A DNA stretch of 64,000 nucleotides from Cellulomonas sp. KRMCY2 (GTDB lineage: Bacteria; Actinomycetota; Actinomycetes; Actinomycetales; Cellulomonadaceae), in the NCBI RefSeq assembly GCF_000526515.1, contig NZ_JAGF01000001.1:1798001-1862000 (forward strand), written 5' to 3'. Every line of letters begins with the position of its first letter. Position 1 is the stretch's first letter. The notes under the pieces were generated by a model. The model was not told where the DNA came from. It searched no databases and saw only the letters and a program-made list of their open reading frames with translations. The position numbers and the translations under genes were made by a program. Positions 39,855 to 51,531 of this stretch are shown here, piece after piece.

Positions 39855-40373
39855 CTACGCCCCGCCCGCGCTCCCGAGCAGTGGTGCCAGGGCGTCCCAG
39901 CGGGAGATCTCGCAGCCGTTGGTCCGGCTGAACCGCGCCCGGACCCGGGTGCCGTCGACGGTGCCCTCGACGGTCGCGACCTGCGGGCCACCGTAGATCT
40001 CGGTGCACATCTCGTCGCGCGGCGGTGCGACGAACGCGTCGGCGCCGCCGGCTGCCGCCAGGGCGGCGCAGGCCGCGTCGGGATCGGGGTGGTCGCCGCC
40101 CGGCGGGTCGCACGTGAGCATGAAGGTCCGGGTGGTCCCCAAGCCGGTCTCGTCCAGGGTGATCGTCAGGCTCGTCCCGTCGTCCGACGAGGACGGCGTG
40201 CTGGTCGGCTCGGCGGTGGGGCTCGCGGGGCTCGTGGGCGGCTCGGTCGTGGTGCCCGACGTCGTCGGGCCGGACCCTGACGGCTCGCCACCCGGCTCCG
40301 GGACCTGGCCGCCGGCACAGCCGGCGAGCGCGAGCACCGCCGTCAGCGCCACAGCCCACCGCGAGATCCGCAC
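39855..40373 (-). CDS. Lipoprotein with subtilisin-inhibitor-like (SSI) domain
   Basis: 172 residues from GTG 40373. Signal [15 protein letters not shown]19 with lipobox, then a Pro/Thr/Ser-rich linker to about residue 75. The C-terminal domain has the SSI pattern: [29 protein letters not shown] and F-S-R-T-N-G-C, four cysteines for two disulfides. SSI proteins inhibit secreted serine proteases; this one is membrane-anchored. Longer frame upstream is not needed. Confidence 0.85.
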   Translation of the reverse strand: MRISRWAVALTAVLALAGCAGGQVPEPGGEPSGSGPTTSGTTTEPPTSPASPTAEPTSTPSSSDDGTSLTITLDETGLGTTRTFMLTCDPPGGDHPDPDAACAALAAAGGADAFVAPPRDEMCTEIYGGPQVATVEGTVDGTRVRARFSRTNGCEISRWDALAPLLGSAGGA

Positions 40374-40566
40374 CCCGACCTCCCCACCCCAAGCGTCCGA
40401 GCCGACAGCGGAGACCGATCGTGACGCCGTGCGCCCCGGACCGTCCCCGTGCCGCGTCTGCGACCATCGTCGCACGCCCGCCCGGATGTCGGACGTCCCG
40501 ATGTCCGGACTCTGGGCAGGACTATTCTTCGTCCTCCGACCGCCACACACACCCGGAGTGCTCACC

Positions 40567-42917
<2,351 letters not shown>

Positions 42918-42955
42918 CTCCGGCCTCACCAGGGTCGCTGCCGAGCCCGTGCTGG

Positions 42956-43456
42956 TCAGGGCCGGGCGAACCAGGGTTGGGGATCCCCGCCGCCGCCCGC
43001 CGCCGCGACGTAGGCCAGCGTGCGCCTGATCCGCTCGACCGACGACGGCGTGAGATCCGCCGGCAGTGCGTCCCGCGCGAACCAGCCCACCTCCGTCGAC
43101 TCGTCGTCGGCCACGTGCGCCTCGCCACCGACCGGGCGGCACCAGAAGCAGATGTCGAGGTACTGCGCGACGTCCCCGTTGTCGTACTGAACGACAGAGC
43201 CGCTCGAGACGGCGGTCAGCGCGACGACCTCGGCCTGCACGCCGGTCTCCTCGAGCACCTCGCGGACGGTCGCGACGGCAGGCTCCTCGCCGGGTTCGAG
43301 GATGCCGCTGACCACGGCCCACAGCCCGTTGTCCGCACGCCGACCGAGCAGGAGACGACCGTCCTCGTCGATGACCACACCGGAGACGCCGGGCAGCCAG
43401 AGCAGGTCGTGGCCGACGCCCGCCCGCAGGCGCGTGATGAACTCAGGGATCGGCAC
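42956..43456 (-). CDS. NUDIX hydrolase
   Basis: 166 residues. The Nudix box is complete: G-I-L-E-P-G-E-E-P-A-V-A-T-V-R-E-V-L-E-E then T-G (GX5EX7REUXEEXGU). It hydrolyses nucleoside diphosphates linked to another group; the substrate cannot be told. Last core gene before the tRNA-Pro accretion zone; convergent with asd. Confidence 0.93.
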   Translation of the reverse strand: MPIPEFITRLRAGVGHDLLWLPGVSGVVIDEDGRLLLGRRADNGLWAVVSGILEPGEEPAVATVREVLEETGVQAEVVALTAVSSGSVVQYDNGDVAQYLDICFWCRPVGGEAHVADDESTEVGWFARDALPADLTPSSVERIRRTLAYVAAAGGGGDPQPWFARP

Positions 43457-43523
43457 GGTTGGACCCTAGCGTGAGAGCGGTGGTCGGGGCAGCCATGACG
43501 AAGACTGTCGGAGCACCCATGAC

Positions 43524-43614
43524 GAAGGCCCCCGACCTGCGTTTCCGCTGGTCAGAGGCCTTCGACTCACGTCGGGTGACAGGATCTGAACCTGCGCCCT
43601 CTTCGTCCCGAACG
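43524..43614 (-). repeat. tRNA-Pro(CGG) 3' half with terminator, attachment copy 1
   Basis: Minus-strand 43571-43614 reads CGTTCGGGACGAAG, then GCAGGTTCAGATCCTGT: anticodon loop with CGG, anticodon 3' stem and T arm of tRNA-Pro, one acceptor base missing. The 5' half is absent. A hairpin GAAGGCC...GGCCTTC (43524-43563) follows the tRNA 3' end. The same arrangement is at 53583-53673, and the next 80 bp are also related, so these are left ends of two integrated units. Confidence 0.82.
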
Positions 43615-43734
43615 TGGTGTGGAACGATTCCGCCGGCTCTTCGGGGCGGCCAGGCGTATCCGGGACCGTCCGGTGCGCCTTCGGGTGATTTCGGGGCGAG
43701 CGTCAGGAGGCCGCGATGACGAGCCGCCGGCCGA

Positions 43735-44370
43735 CTACGAGGCCCCGAAGCCGCCCTCGCCCCAGGACGCCTCGACCAGGTCGCCGGCGCTGAGCTGCAC
43801 CGCGGAGCAGCCGGCGACGAACCCGAACTCGGTGTTCGACCAGGCGTAGCAGAGGACCCAGTCGCCGGGCTCGACCGGGAGGTCGAACCGACCCCAGCGC
43901 CCGATGGGCTGCACGCGACCGCCGGCGGCGGCGACGTCGCCCTCGTCGAGCGAGGCGCCCAGATTCTCGAAGTCCGTCGCGCCCGGCCGCGCACCCAGCA
44001 GGTCCCAGGTGGTGTCGGCGGATGGCAGGACGACGATCCATCCCTCCTCGATCGGGCGCGAGGGCAGGCCGGTGTCGTCGACGGAGATCATGCGGCCGCC
44101 GGTCTCGTGGCGCAGGTGCCCGACGACGGGGATCGCCACCACGAGCAGCACCAAGACGGTGGCCGCGACGCCGCGCGAGCGAGTGACCGGCCGGCTGAGC
44201 ACCAGAAAGGCCGCGGCGAGCAGTAGGGGGGCCGCGACGAGCGGAGCCCACGGCAGCCACTGGACGACGCCGGCCGCGGCAGCGATCGCACCGAGCAGCG
44301 CGACGGCGCTCGCGACCGCCAGCACCACGCCGAGCACGACGGGGAGGGCGCGGTTTCGGTGGAACTCCAC
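43735..44370 (-). CDS. Hypothetical membrane protein
   Basis: 211 residues from GTG 44370 (AGGA upstream; the open frame extends to 44400). Three hydrophobic helices in the first 90 residues (L-P-V-V-L-G-V-V-L-A-V-A, L-V-A-A-P-L-L-L-A-A-A-F-L, A-A-T-V-L-V-L-L-V-V-A-I-P-V-V), then an extracellular domain of about 120 residues with W-V-L-C-Y-A-W-S-N-T-E-F-G-F-V-A-G-C. I do not recognise a family. Confidence 0.7.
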   Translation of the reverse strand: MEFHRNRALPVVLGVVLAVASAVALLGAIAAAAGVVQWLPWAPLVAAPLLLAAAFLVLSRPVTRSRGVAATVLVLLVVAIPVVGHLRHETGGRMISVDDTGLPSRPIEEGWIVVLPSADTTWDLLGARPGATDFENLGASLDEGDVAAAGGRVQPIGRWGRFDLPVEPGDWVLCYAWSNTEFGFVAGCSAVQLSAGDLVEASWGEGGFGAS

Positions 44371-44443
44371 GGTGGAGATCCTGCCAGGCGCCGCCCGCAC
44401 TCAGCCGGGATCACGCGCCAGGCTGCTCGCACACCGGTCCTGT

Positions 44444-45718
44444 TCAACGCCCCGCTGTGCGGCGCCCGGCCCTGCGGGAGAACTCGTCGATCGCGGTCAG
44501 GACACTGGTCGCCTGCCAGGCGCGGTTGCGACGGGCGTCCGACGTGGGTGTCAGGACCCCGGCGTCGACCAGGGTGGCGATGGATGCTCGAGCGGCCGGT
44601 GCGGAGACGCCCAGGTCCGTGGTGGCACGGTCGGTGTTGATCACCGGCTGGGCGAACAGCCGGTCGGCGAGCCGCCACGCTGACGAGTCGGTGCGAGCCT
44701 TGATCTGGTCCCGCCACTGCTGGCGGATCTGCAGGATGTCGTCGGCGAGCTGACGGCCGTTGGCGACGGCGGCCAGCGCCGCGGCAGACATCTCGGTGAC
44801 GATGGGGCTGGGGTCGCCGTCACGGTAGGCGCCCAGGGCGGCGAAGTACCGGTCGGTGGCGCGCAGCAGCCCGGCAGACACCGGCACGGTGGTGTGCCGG
44901 GTGATCCCGTGGCCGCGCAGGACGGTGTGGACCAGGACCCGACCGGTGCGACCGTTGCCGTCGAAGAACGGGTGGATGGTCTCGAACTGGGCGTGCACGA
45001 GCGCGGCGTGCACCAGGGGTGGCACGTCGCTGCGTCGCCCGAACGCGCTGAGGTCGTCGATGAGGTCGGGGACCCGGTCGGCGTGCGGTGGGACGAAGTC
45101 GGCGTCGTGCGGCGAGATCGGTGAGGACCCGATCCACACCTGTTGGTCGCGCCACGTGCCGGCGTGCTCGGGTTCGGCAGCCTGGAGCAGGGCGGCGTGG
45201 ATTGCCAGGATGGTGGCGGGGGTGACGGTGCCCCCGGCGTTCAGGGCGGTGGTCATGGCGCGGGCGTTGGCCACGATGAGTGCGGCGTTCTCCTTGCCGG
45301 GGGCACCGAGCTCGGCGAGGGCGATGTTGCGGGCGTTGGAGGTGAGGTGCTCGATCTGGGAGGAGGACGCTGACTCGGCGCGCAGTAGGACTGCGGGCAT
45401 GGGGACGGGAAGGCCGGCCATCTCGGTGTCGAAGCGGGTGACCTCGTTGGTGGCGTCCAGCGCGGCGGTGAGTGCTTCGGGTCGTAGCCGAGGGTCGAGG
45501 TTGGCGATGAACGGTGGGACGGCGGCCTTGTAGGGGCGGGCGGTCTTGAGCCGTTGCCACACGTCGAGGTGGCCTTCATTGATGGTGGAGGTCCAGTCGC
45601 GGTCTTCGTAGGCGATCGGCGGCCAGCCGGTGGTGGGGTGCGGGCCGGGTTCGGTGCTTGCGGTGCTGGACCGTTGACCGCCGTCGGGCCGACCGGCTGG
45701 TCGGCGTGGCTGGGTCAT
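44444..45718 (-). CDS. Fic-domain protein (AMPylase-type)
   Basis: 424 residues. The Fic motif H-P-F-F-D-G-N-G-R-T-G-R is complete, within a domain at about 190-290. An N-terminal S-S-S-Q-I-E-H-L (about 118-125) corresponds to the inhibitory helix S-S-x-I-E-G/N with His in place of Gly/Asn. The C-terminal 90 residues end in a winged helix (V-S-A-P-A-A-R-A-S-I-A-T-L-V-D-A-G-V-L). Fic proteins usually transfer AMP to Tyr/Thr of targets; this architecture is often chromosomal or phage-related. Partner unknown. Confidence 0.92.
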   Translation of the reverse strand: MTQPRRPAGRPDGGQRSSTASTEPGPHPTTGWPPIAYEDRDWTSTINEGHLDVWQRLKTARPYKAAVPPFIANLDPRLRPEALTAALDATNEVTRFDTEMAGLPVPMPAVLLRAESASSSQIEHLTSNARNIALAELGAPGKENAALIVANARAMTTALNAGGTVTPATILAIHAALLQAAEPEHAGTWRDQQVWIGSSPISPHDADFVPPHADRVPDLIDDLSAFGRRSDVPPLVHAALVHAQFETIHPFFDGNGRTGRVLVHTVLRGHGITRHTTVPVSAGLLRATDRYFAALGAYRDGDPSPIVTEMSAAALAAVANGRQLADDILQIRQQWRDQIKARTDSSAWRLADRLFAQPVINTDRATTDLGVSAPAARASIATLVDAGVLTPTSDARRNRAWQATSVLTAIDEFSRRAGRRTAGR

Positions 45719-45890
45719 GGATCCTCCGGAGTGTTCAGAACCTTGCCCCCGGCGCCCAGTTGGGGAAGGCTCGCTCAGGAACCTTACTCAAGAGCGCCGG
45801 TTAAGAAAGCTTAGCACCATATCATTGCGTACAACTGTGGCTTGGCAACGTGTGTTGGATCCCATCCTCTTGAGCGGTGGGTCGGGCCGG

Positions 45891-46139
45891 CTACAGGCTG
45901 GGCCCGAGGCCGCGTTCGGGGTGGGACGGGTAGACCGTGGCCGGCGACTGCCAGCGGCCGGGATCGGCCCCTCGTGCCAGCCTCGCGGCCTCGGCGAACC
46001 GCTCGGCCACGGCTTCTGCCGCCCGGTCTCGGATGAGCTGGGCGGCCGCGGTCACGGGTAGCGCCTCGATCTCGGCGAGGATGCCGCGCGCCTGGTCCAC
46101 GCCACTGCGCAGCTCCGCGGCGCGCGCTGAGGTCTTGGC
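45891..46139 (-). pseudogene. MobF relaxase C-terminal remnant
   Basis: The last ~83 codons read R-A-A-E-L-R-S-G-V-D-Q-A-R-G-I-L-A-E-I-E-A-L-P-V and A-A-Q-L-I-R-D-R-A-A, closely matching the C-terminus of the complete relaxase at 54488-57937 (Q-A-R-R-E-L-A-E-I-D-A-L-P-V). The frame is cut at about 46140-46154, where the IS1380 segment begins. It shows unit 1 once carried a relaxase related to that of unit 2. Confidence 0.85.
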
Positions 46140-46154
46140 CGGGCAGTGGGCGGG

Positions 46155-46793
46155 CCCTGCCCAAGGCCCAGCAGATCACCTGCCGCCTGGTCGTGCGCCG
46201 GGTCAAGCGCCAGCAACCACGCACCTCGCCACGGGCCCGTGCAGGGCGAGCTGTTCGCCGACTGGCGCCACCACGCCTTCGTGACCAACTCGACTCTGAC
46301 CACCGTCCTGGCCGACCAACGCGGCCGCGACCACGCGATCATCGAGCAGGTCATCGCCGAGCTCAAGGACGGTCCCCTGGCCCACCTGCCCTCGGGCCAC
46401 TACGCCGCCAACGCCGCCTGGGTCGGGTTCGCGGCCCTGACGTTCAACCTCGCCCGCGCCGCGAGCATCGCCCCTGGCATGGTCACCGCCCGCTGGGCAA
46501 CCCTGCGCCGCCGCCGCATCATCACCGTCCGCGCCCGCCTCGCCTCCACCGGACGCCGCATCGTGCTGCACCTGCCAGCACGCTGGCCCTGGGTACCAGC
46601 CTGGGCCGCACTCTGGGACGCCGCGATCGGACCCCCGCCCGCCACCACCTGACCACTCGCCCGAACGGGCCCGACCGCAGAACCAGTGGAAGAGCCGGTG
46701 CAGACCGGCGACCCCGCCACGCCCTCCGCTCGGCAACTACCGACAATCCCGAAAACCACGCCCGACCGAGAAGGACCGGTGGATCAGGGCTCA
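46155..46793 (+). mobile_element. IS1380-type element, 3' part (transposase C-terminus and right end)
   Basis: The segment encodes the C-terminal third of the transposase (G-E-L-F-A-D-W-R-H-H-A-F-V-T-N, R-G-R-D-H-A-I-I-E-Q-V-I-A-E-L-K) to a stop at 46652, with a frameshift near 46240. The right end is the reverse complement of TGAGCCCTGATC-C-ACCGG at 46776-46793. Its first 84 bp (46155-46238) are identical to 53474-53557, the last 84 bp of the other part. Together the two parts make one complete IS of about 1.63 kb. Confidence 0.85.
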
Positions 46794-46939
46794 GCCGGCG
46801 TAGGGCCCCACGACGGACGCCCGATGGTCGATTCTGCCCAGGTGATCCTGGGAGCAGGCTGGATGCCGCCTGGGAGATCGGCGGGTCTCAGCCAGCGCGC
46901 CCGCCGTAGTGCCGCGCGACGACCCACCGGGCGCCACGG

Positions 46940-46955
46940 TGTGACGTAGGTCACT
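46940..46955 (+). promoter_or_regulatory. CRP-like palindrome upstream of secreted protein
   Basis: TGTGA-CGTAGG-TCACT matches the TGTGA-N6-TCACA consensus of CRP-family regulators at 9 of 10 positions. It lies 88 bp before ATG 47043. Similar sites precede the genes at 52411 and 63192. Confidence 0.55.
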
Positions 46956-47042
46956 TGTGTCAGCGTGATGTGCGCGTGTGTCTTCGGCATGTGTGGGTGC
47001 GGGGTTCCCCGCGACCGAACTCACGATGTGGAGGGCAATGTC

Positions 47043-47414
47043 ATGCGAACTGCCATCAGGGTTGCTGCAGCCGGCCTGATCGCTCTCGTGCCCACGGTGC
47101 TGGCAGCTGCCAGCGCGACGGCGGCCACGGTCACGCCGTCGGCCGTCACGTGCGGGGCGTACGAGGCGCGGGACACGTCCGGTGCCCACGCGATGGTGCG
47201 CGAGTGCAAGGACGGGTCGAGGATCCGGGTGAACGGCACGGTGACGGACACCGACGCGGACGGGCAGTGCGCGCGGGTGTACGCCTCCTACAACGTCTAC
47301 CAAGGCACGGACTACAGCCCGACGGCGTGTCCGAAGGGTACGACGGTCACGTTCACGCTCCCGTGGCGTGAAGGATCCGATGCGTACATCTACCTTCAGG
47401 AGATCGACGCGTAG
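47043..47414 (+). CDS. Small secreted protein
   Basis: 123 residues. Signal peptide A-I-R-V-A-A-A-G-L-I-A-L-V-P-T-V-L-A-A-A then A-T-A-A; mature part about 95 residues with four Cys (V-T-C-G-A-Y, R-E-C-K-D-G, G-Q-C-A-R, T-A-C-P-K-G), likely two disulfides, and beta-rich spacing. GGAGGG precedes the ATG. No family recognised; in style it resembles small actinobacterial secreted proteins. It converges with the exporter operon at 47476 and could be its cargo. Confidence 0.75.
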   Translation: MRTAIRVAAAGLIALVPTVLAAASATAATVTPSAVTCGAYEARDTSGAHAMVRECKDGSRIRVNGTVTDTDADGQCARVYASYNVYQGTDYSPTACPKGTTVTFTLPWREGSDAYIYLQEIDA

Positions 47415-47475
47415 GGAGCAGAAGGGGCGGGAGGCGCGTCCGGGCGGGCGCTCCTCCCGCTCATGCTCTTCCAGC

Positions 47476-49728
47476 TCACTCCGTACGCGTCTGCTCGGTG
47501 CGCGTGAGGGGCTCGACCAGGAGAGCGCTGGCCGCAACGACCAGTGCTCCCGCGGTGATGCTGCCGAGGAGCGGCAAGGCGACGCCTCGCAGTGGATAGC
47601 TGTGGCCCTCCGCGAGCAGCAGGCCGAGGGCGATACCGGCCCCGGCGGACAGCGTCGCAAGCATCACCAGTGGGGCGAGCCCCTCGATCATAATCGATGT
47701 GCGCAGCGTCCGTAGCGGCGCGCCGGCGATCCGCAGCGTCGTCAGCGACCGTCGGCGTTCGATCACCGTGGCTGCCGTCGACGCGAGGAGGGCAGCGCCG
47801 CAGACCAAGGCGAGCGTTGCCGCCCCGATATTGACCGCGGTGTAGAGGCGGCGGACGTCGAGGCTGAGCCCGTCGAAGGTGGTTGCCCGGGTGGCGACCG
47901 TGGCGTGAGGGCTGCTCTGCTCGATCACCGTCCGGGCGCCCTCCAGCGCTTCGGCTGAGTCGTAGGCGAACACCAGCAGCGTGGGCCGCACGGCGGCGGG
48001 GTCGAGATCGACGAGGGTGGGATCGATGACGATGTCGGGCATGTCGATGCCCGGCTGGGATGCCATGACACTCCATCGGGCGTCGTCGTGCAGCATGGCT
48101 ATGTCGGGGTCCCCCTGCTCCGGTATCGCGTCCCACGCCCGTACCTGGGCCGGCGCCAGGTCGTAGAGCTCAAGCGTGGAAGGGTCGCGGAGCGCGGCTG
48201 TCACGTCGCGGCCCGCGACCATGCCCGTCGTGCAGTCGGCATCGTCCAGGCGGGCGAGCGTGATGATCGCCGAGCAGTTCCCTATCCACGCACGGTAGGC
48301 CCCTTGAGGGGCGCTGACCTGTGCGGTGATGACGAGCGTGGCCCCGTCGATCCCGGCGCGGTCGTCGATGGTCTCGGCGAGTGAGGACGCATCCTGTGGG
48401 CTGACGTACTGGATGACCGCTTGAGCCGTTCCCTCGGCCTGTCCCACCTGCGCGCTGCGGTCCAGGGTGGCGGCCGCGGCGGGTGTGATGGCGGCGAACA
48501 TGGCGGTGATCATGAGGGCGAGGCCGAGGCCCGCCGAGGCGCGCACCCCTGCCCGGGGGTTGTCCCGTATGCGACGTCCGGCCAGGAGCGCGGCAGCCCC
48601 GGGTGCGGCCTCGAGCGTGCGCCCGACATAGCCGAGGATCCGCGGTGTCGCGAGTACAAGCACGATGAGCGTGCCCACGAAGGTCACCACGGCGAGGGCC
48701 GGGGACCGGTCGGCGCCCATGAGGACGGATGCGATCGCGATGGCGGCGGCCGACATCGACGCCACACCTCTGCCCCAGCGCCGGTGCGCGCCCGCGGCGC
48801 GAGGCGCCGCCGTCCCCGGCACGATGGCACGGGCACCCACAGCGACCGCGCCCAGGCACAGGATGAGCGCGAGGACACACACGGCGACCAGGGCCGGTGT
48901 GGCGATGATGAGGTCGTCCACGAAGAATGCGGCGCCGTCCAGGGAAACGGATGCTGCCAGCCCTCGGAGCGCGTGTGCAGCGGGTACGGCCAGGAGCACT
49001 CCGGACAGCACGGGAACCGCCATCTCGCCGACGGCGATGGACGTCAGCTGGCGAGGTGTCGCACCGGCCAGGTCCAGGATGTCCCGACGTCGGCGGCGGG
49101 TCGTGGCGTTGAGCTGGACCGCGATCGCGACCAGCAGGAGCACTGGGGCGATCAGGGCGACCGCTCCCACGGTGAAGGTCAGGCGCTCGACCCCGCTCAG
49201 CGCGGGCAACAGCCCCCGGTCGGCGATGTGGTCGACCGTCACTCCCGACAGAGCGACCTGCTCCACGGGCGCCCCGCGCACGACCAGCAGGTCGCCCGGG
49301 CCACGCAGGCCTTCGTCGTCGATCGTTCCCACGACCGTGCCGAAGCGCCCGATCGCCTGTGGGGTTTGCTCGAGCAGATCGGTGACAGCAGGGCTCAGGT
49401 AGGCCTGCCCGGCCGCGGGGAGCGCGCCGATGCCGGGTGGCACAGGGGCGTCGTCGTCGCCGGCGACGGTCATCACGGTGATGCGGTGGGTGCCGACGTA
49501 GCTGGGCGACCGAGCGACTGTGAGGCTCGCGGGGATGCCGGCGGTCAGCTCGGGCATGTCGAGCGTGGTCCAGGCGACGCGGTCAGCGCGTTCCTGGATG
49601 GCTGGCCCGACACCGAGCCCGACGATCGTGACGCCGAGACCGAGGGCGATGGCGAAGGCCACCAGAGCGCCGGCCAGGAACCCCGACATGCCCGATCCCC
49701 ACCACAGTCGCGTTCCCAGGCGCAGCAT
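47476..49728 (-). CDS. FtsX-like ABC permease, two-repeat MacB type
   Basis: 750 residues. Two FtsX modules: helices near 15-40, 215-235, 265-310 and 345-365, then a second set at 410-430 and 640-740. Coupling motifs R-R-R-R-D-I-L-D-L-A-G-A-T-P-R-Q-L and R-R-R-S-L-T-T-L-R-I-A-G-A-P-L-R are visible. Large extracellular loops lie between. With the ATPase encoded just upstream (1-bp overlap at 49728) it forms an exporter or peptide-resistance pump. Confidence 0.88.
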   Translation of the reverse strand: MLRLGTRLWWGSGMSGFLAGALVAFAIALGLGVTIVGLGVGPAIQERADRVAWTTLDMPELTAGIPASLTVARSPSYVGTHRITVMTVAGDDDAPVPPGIGALPAAGQAYLSPAVTDLLEQTPQAIGRFGTVVGTIDDEGLRGPGDLLVVRGAPVEQVALSGVTVDHIADRGLLPALSGVERLTFTVGAVALIAPVLLLVAIAVQLNATTRRRRRDILDLAGATPRQLTSIAVGEMAVPVLSGVLLAVPAAHALRGLAASVSLDGAAFFVDDLIIATPALVAVCVLALILCLGAVAVGARAIVPGTAAPRAAGAHRRWGRGVASMSAAAIAIASVLMGADRSPALAVVTFVGTLIVLVLATPRILGYVGRTLEAAPGAAALLAGRRIRDNPRAGVRASAGLGLALMITAMFAAITPAAAATLDRSAQVGQAEGTAQAVIQYVSPQDASSLAETIDDRAGIDGATLVITAQVSAPQGAYRAWIGNCSAIITLARLDDADCTTGMVAGRDVTAALRDPSTLELYDLAPAQVRAWDAIPEQGDPDIAMLHDDARWSVMASQPGIDMPDIVIDPTLVDLDPAAVRPTLLVFAYDSAEALEGARTVIEQSSPHATVATRATTFDGLSLDVRRLYTAVNIGAATLALVCGAALLASTAATVIERRRSLTTLRIAGAPLRTLRTSIMIEGLAPLVMLATLSAGAGIALGLLLAEGHSYPLRGVALPLLGSITAGALVVAASALLVEPLTRTEQTRTE

Positions 49729-50456
49729 CAGGCGTCCGTCGGGGTGTCCGTGCGCCCGTCGCGCACGGTGACGATCCGGTCGGCGTACTCGGCGACCTCA
49801 TCGTCGTGGGTGACCAGCACCATCGCGGCGTTCTCCTGGCGGACGCCGGCGACGAACTGCTCCATCACGGCTCTCCCCGTCACGGAGTCCAGGGATCCGG
49901 TGGGCTCGTCCGCGAAGATCACACGTGGCCCGGTCACCAGTGCGCGGGCCACGGCGACCCGCTGAGCCTGCCCGCCTGACATCGCGCCCGGTCGCTGGTC
50001 GGCCACATCCGCGACACCGAGACGGGTGAGCATCTCGTGGGCGGTGACTCGCGCGAACCGCCGAGGTGTCCCGTTGAGCAGGAGTGGCAGAGCGACGTTC
50101 TCCACAGCGGTGAGCTCGGGGACGAGCTGACCGAACTGGAAAACGAACCCGAAGGTCGTGCGGCGGGCACGAGCCCTTTCGGTCGTTGTGGCGGCGACCA
50201 GGTCGTGCCCGTCGAACCGTACGGCCCCGGAGTCCGGCCGGAGCACACCTGCCGCGCAGTGCAGGAGGGTGGACTTGCCCGAGCCGGACGGACCCATGAC
50301 CGCGACGATCTGTCCGGGCGCCACGCTGAGCGAGGCGTCCAGAAGCGCCACGCGGTTGCCGAAAGACTTGGCGACGTGGTGCACCTCGAGCCCCGCGCGT
50401 CCGGCGACGGGCTCCTCGAGTCCGTCGCCCGCCAGGTTGGACCACAGGTCAGTCAT
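49728..50456 (-). CDS. ABC transporter ATP-binding protein
   Basis: 242 residues. Walker A M-G-P-S-G-S-G-K-S-T-L-L-H-C-A-A-G, Q-loop V-F-Q-F-G-Q-L-V, signature M-S-G-G-Q-A-Q-R-V-A-V-A-R, Walker B V-I-F-A-D-E-P-T-G-S-L-D. LolD/MacB type. ATG 50456 overlaps the stop of the upstream gene; its stop overlaps the permease start. Resembles the ATPase at 32414-33154. Confidence 0.93.
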   Translation of the reverse strand: MTDLWSNLAGDGLEEPVAGRAGLEVHHVAKSFGNRVALLDASLSVAPGQIVAVMGPSGSGKSTLLHCAAGVLRPDSGAVRFDGHDLVAATTTERARARRTTFGFVFQFGQLVPELTAVENVALPLLLNGTPRRFARVTAHEMLTRLGVADVADQRPGAMSGGQAQRVAVARALVTGPRVIFADEPTGSLDSVTGRAVMEQFVAGVRQENAAMVLVTHDDEVAEYADRIVTVRDGRTDTPTDA

Positions 50457-51531
50457 CGTCTCCGCCTTCCGGCCGCTCGCCGACTGCGTCCACCCACGTC
50501 GACGTCGTGAAGGTGGTGAACGCGGTGACCGTGGGGTTCGTGATGCCCATCTGCTCATCCCGCAGCGTGATGTTCTCGGTGCCCAGCAGGTCACCGGTCG
50601 TCGGGCTGATGAGCAGCACGACGACGCCGCTCGACCGAGGGTCATCGGTCGTCTGGACGGCGACTGCGTGCGCGGGCCGTCCGAACCGGTCCTCGGTCGA
50701 GCCCAGGTCCTTGACGCCGGGATCGTCGGCCAGCACCAGCCAGAGGCTTGCGCGCAGCTCAGGAGGCACGACGTACTGGGCGTACAGGTCCTGCACGGCG
50801 GTCAGGAGGCACTGCGTCGTCCACGCGGCGCTCTGCCCGCACGGCAGGGCGTCGTACCGGGCGAGCAGGGTCGCCCGCAGGGCTGCACGGTCGAGGGGCA
50901 GCTGTTGGGGCAGGGCGGCATCCTCCGTGCCCGGACCCGCGACGTCGCTCGATACACCGGGCACGGAGGCGGGTGCGTCCGTGCTGAGCCGGCCGTCCAG
51001 GTCCAGTGCCGGGGCCCGGGTCTGGTCGACGCGCGCAGAACCGTCCGGAGCGGTCCATCGACGTGTCAGGGTCGGGTGGACGCCGACCGTCGTCGAGGTG
51101 TGGTCGACATCCACCGCGAGCAGCCACCCGTACTGGGCGACGTACTGCACGTCGGCGGTGTGTGTGGCAGTGGTGGCCGCCTCGGTGGCGGCCGCGATCG
51201 CCGCGAGCGCCTCGCTGGCCGACGCGGCTTCTACGAGGTTCACCGGAGACGCCAGGGAGTACCGCAGGCTGGGCGGTGTGCTGGCAGTCGCGGAGGGGGT
51301 CGACGCCACGAACGCGTACCCCGAGCCGACGACCAGGAGTAGCACGAGCACCGCGGCCCAACCGACCGGCGGTCTGTGCTGGCGGTCGGTCGACGTGGTG
51401 AGGACCCGCCGCAGCAGACGGCTGGCCCGCTCGCCGTCGCCTGGATCGTCCGGCACCGGGGGGAGTAGATCGTGCGCCGCCATGAGCGCGCGCAGGGCCG
51501 CGACCTCGCTCTCGCCGCGATCCGCACTCAC
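50449..51531 (-). CDS. CU044_5270-type membrane protein, possible anti-sigma partner
   Basis: 360 residues from GTG 51531. A cytoplasmic N-terminus of about 50 residues, one membrane helix (G-W-A-A-V-L-V-L-L-L-V-V-G-S-G-Y-A-F-V) and a large external domain (Y-S-L-A-S-P-V-N-L-V, Q-Y-G-W-L-L-A-V-D). Encoded directly after an ECF sigma factor with a 4-bp overlap, the usual place of its membrane-bound regulator. Family name from the general layout; function is inferred. Confidence 0.72.
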   Translation of the reverse strand: MSADRGESEVAALRALMAAHDLLPPVPDDPGDGERASRLLRRVLTTSTDRQHRPPVGWAAVLVLLLVVGSGYAFVASTPSATASTPPSLRYSLASPVNLVEAASASEALAAIAAATEAATTATHTADVQYVAQYGWLLAVDVDHTSTTVGVHPTLTRRWTAPDGSARVDQTRAPALDLDGRLSTDAPASVPGVSSDVAGPGTEDAALPQQLPLDRAALRATLLARYDALPCGQSAAWTTQCLLTAVQDLYAQYVVPPELRASLWLVLADDPGVKDLGSTEDRFGRPAHAVAVQTTDDPRSSGVVVLLISPTTGDLLGTENITLRDEQMGITNPTVTAFTTFTTSTWVDAVGERPEGGDDD

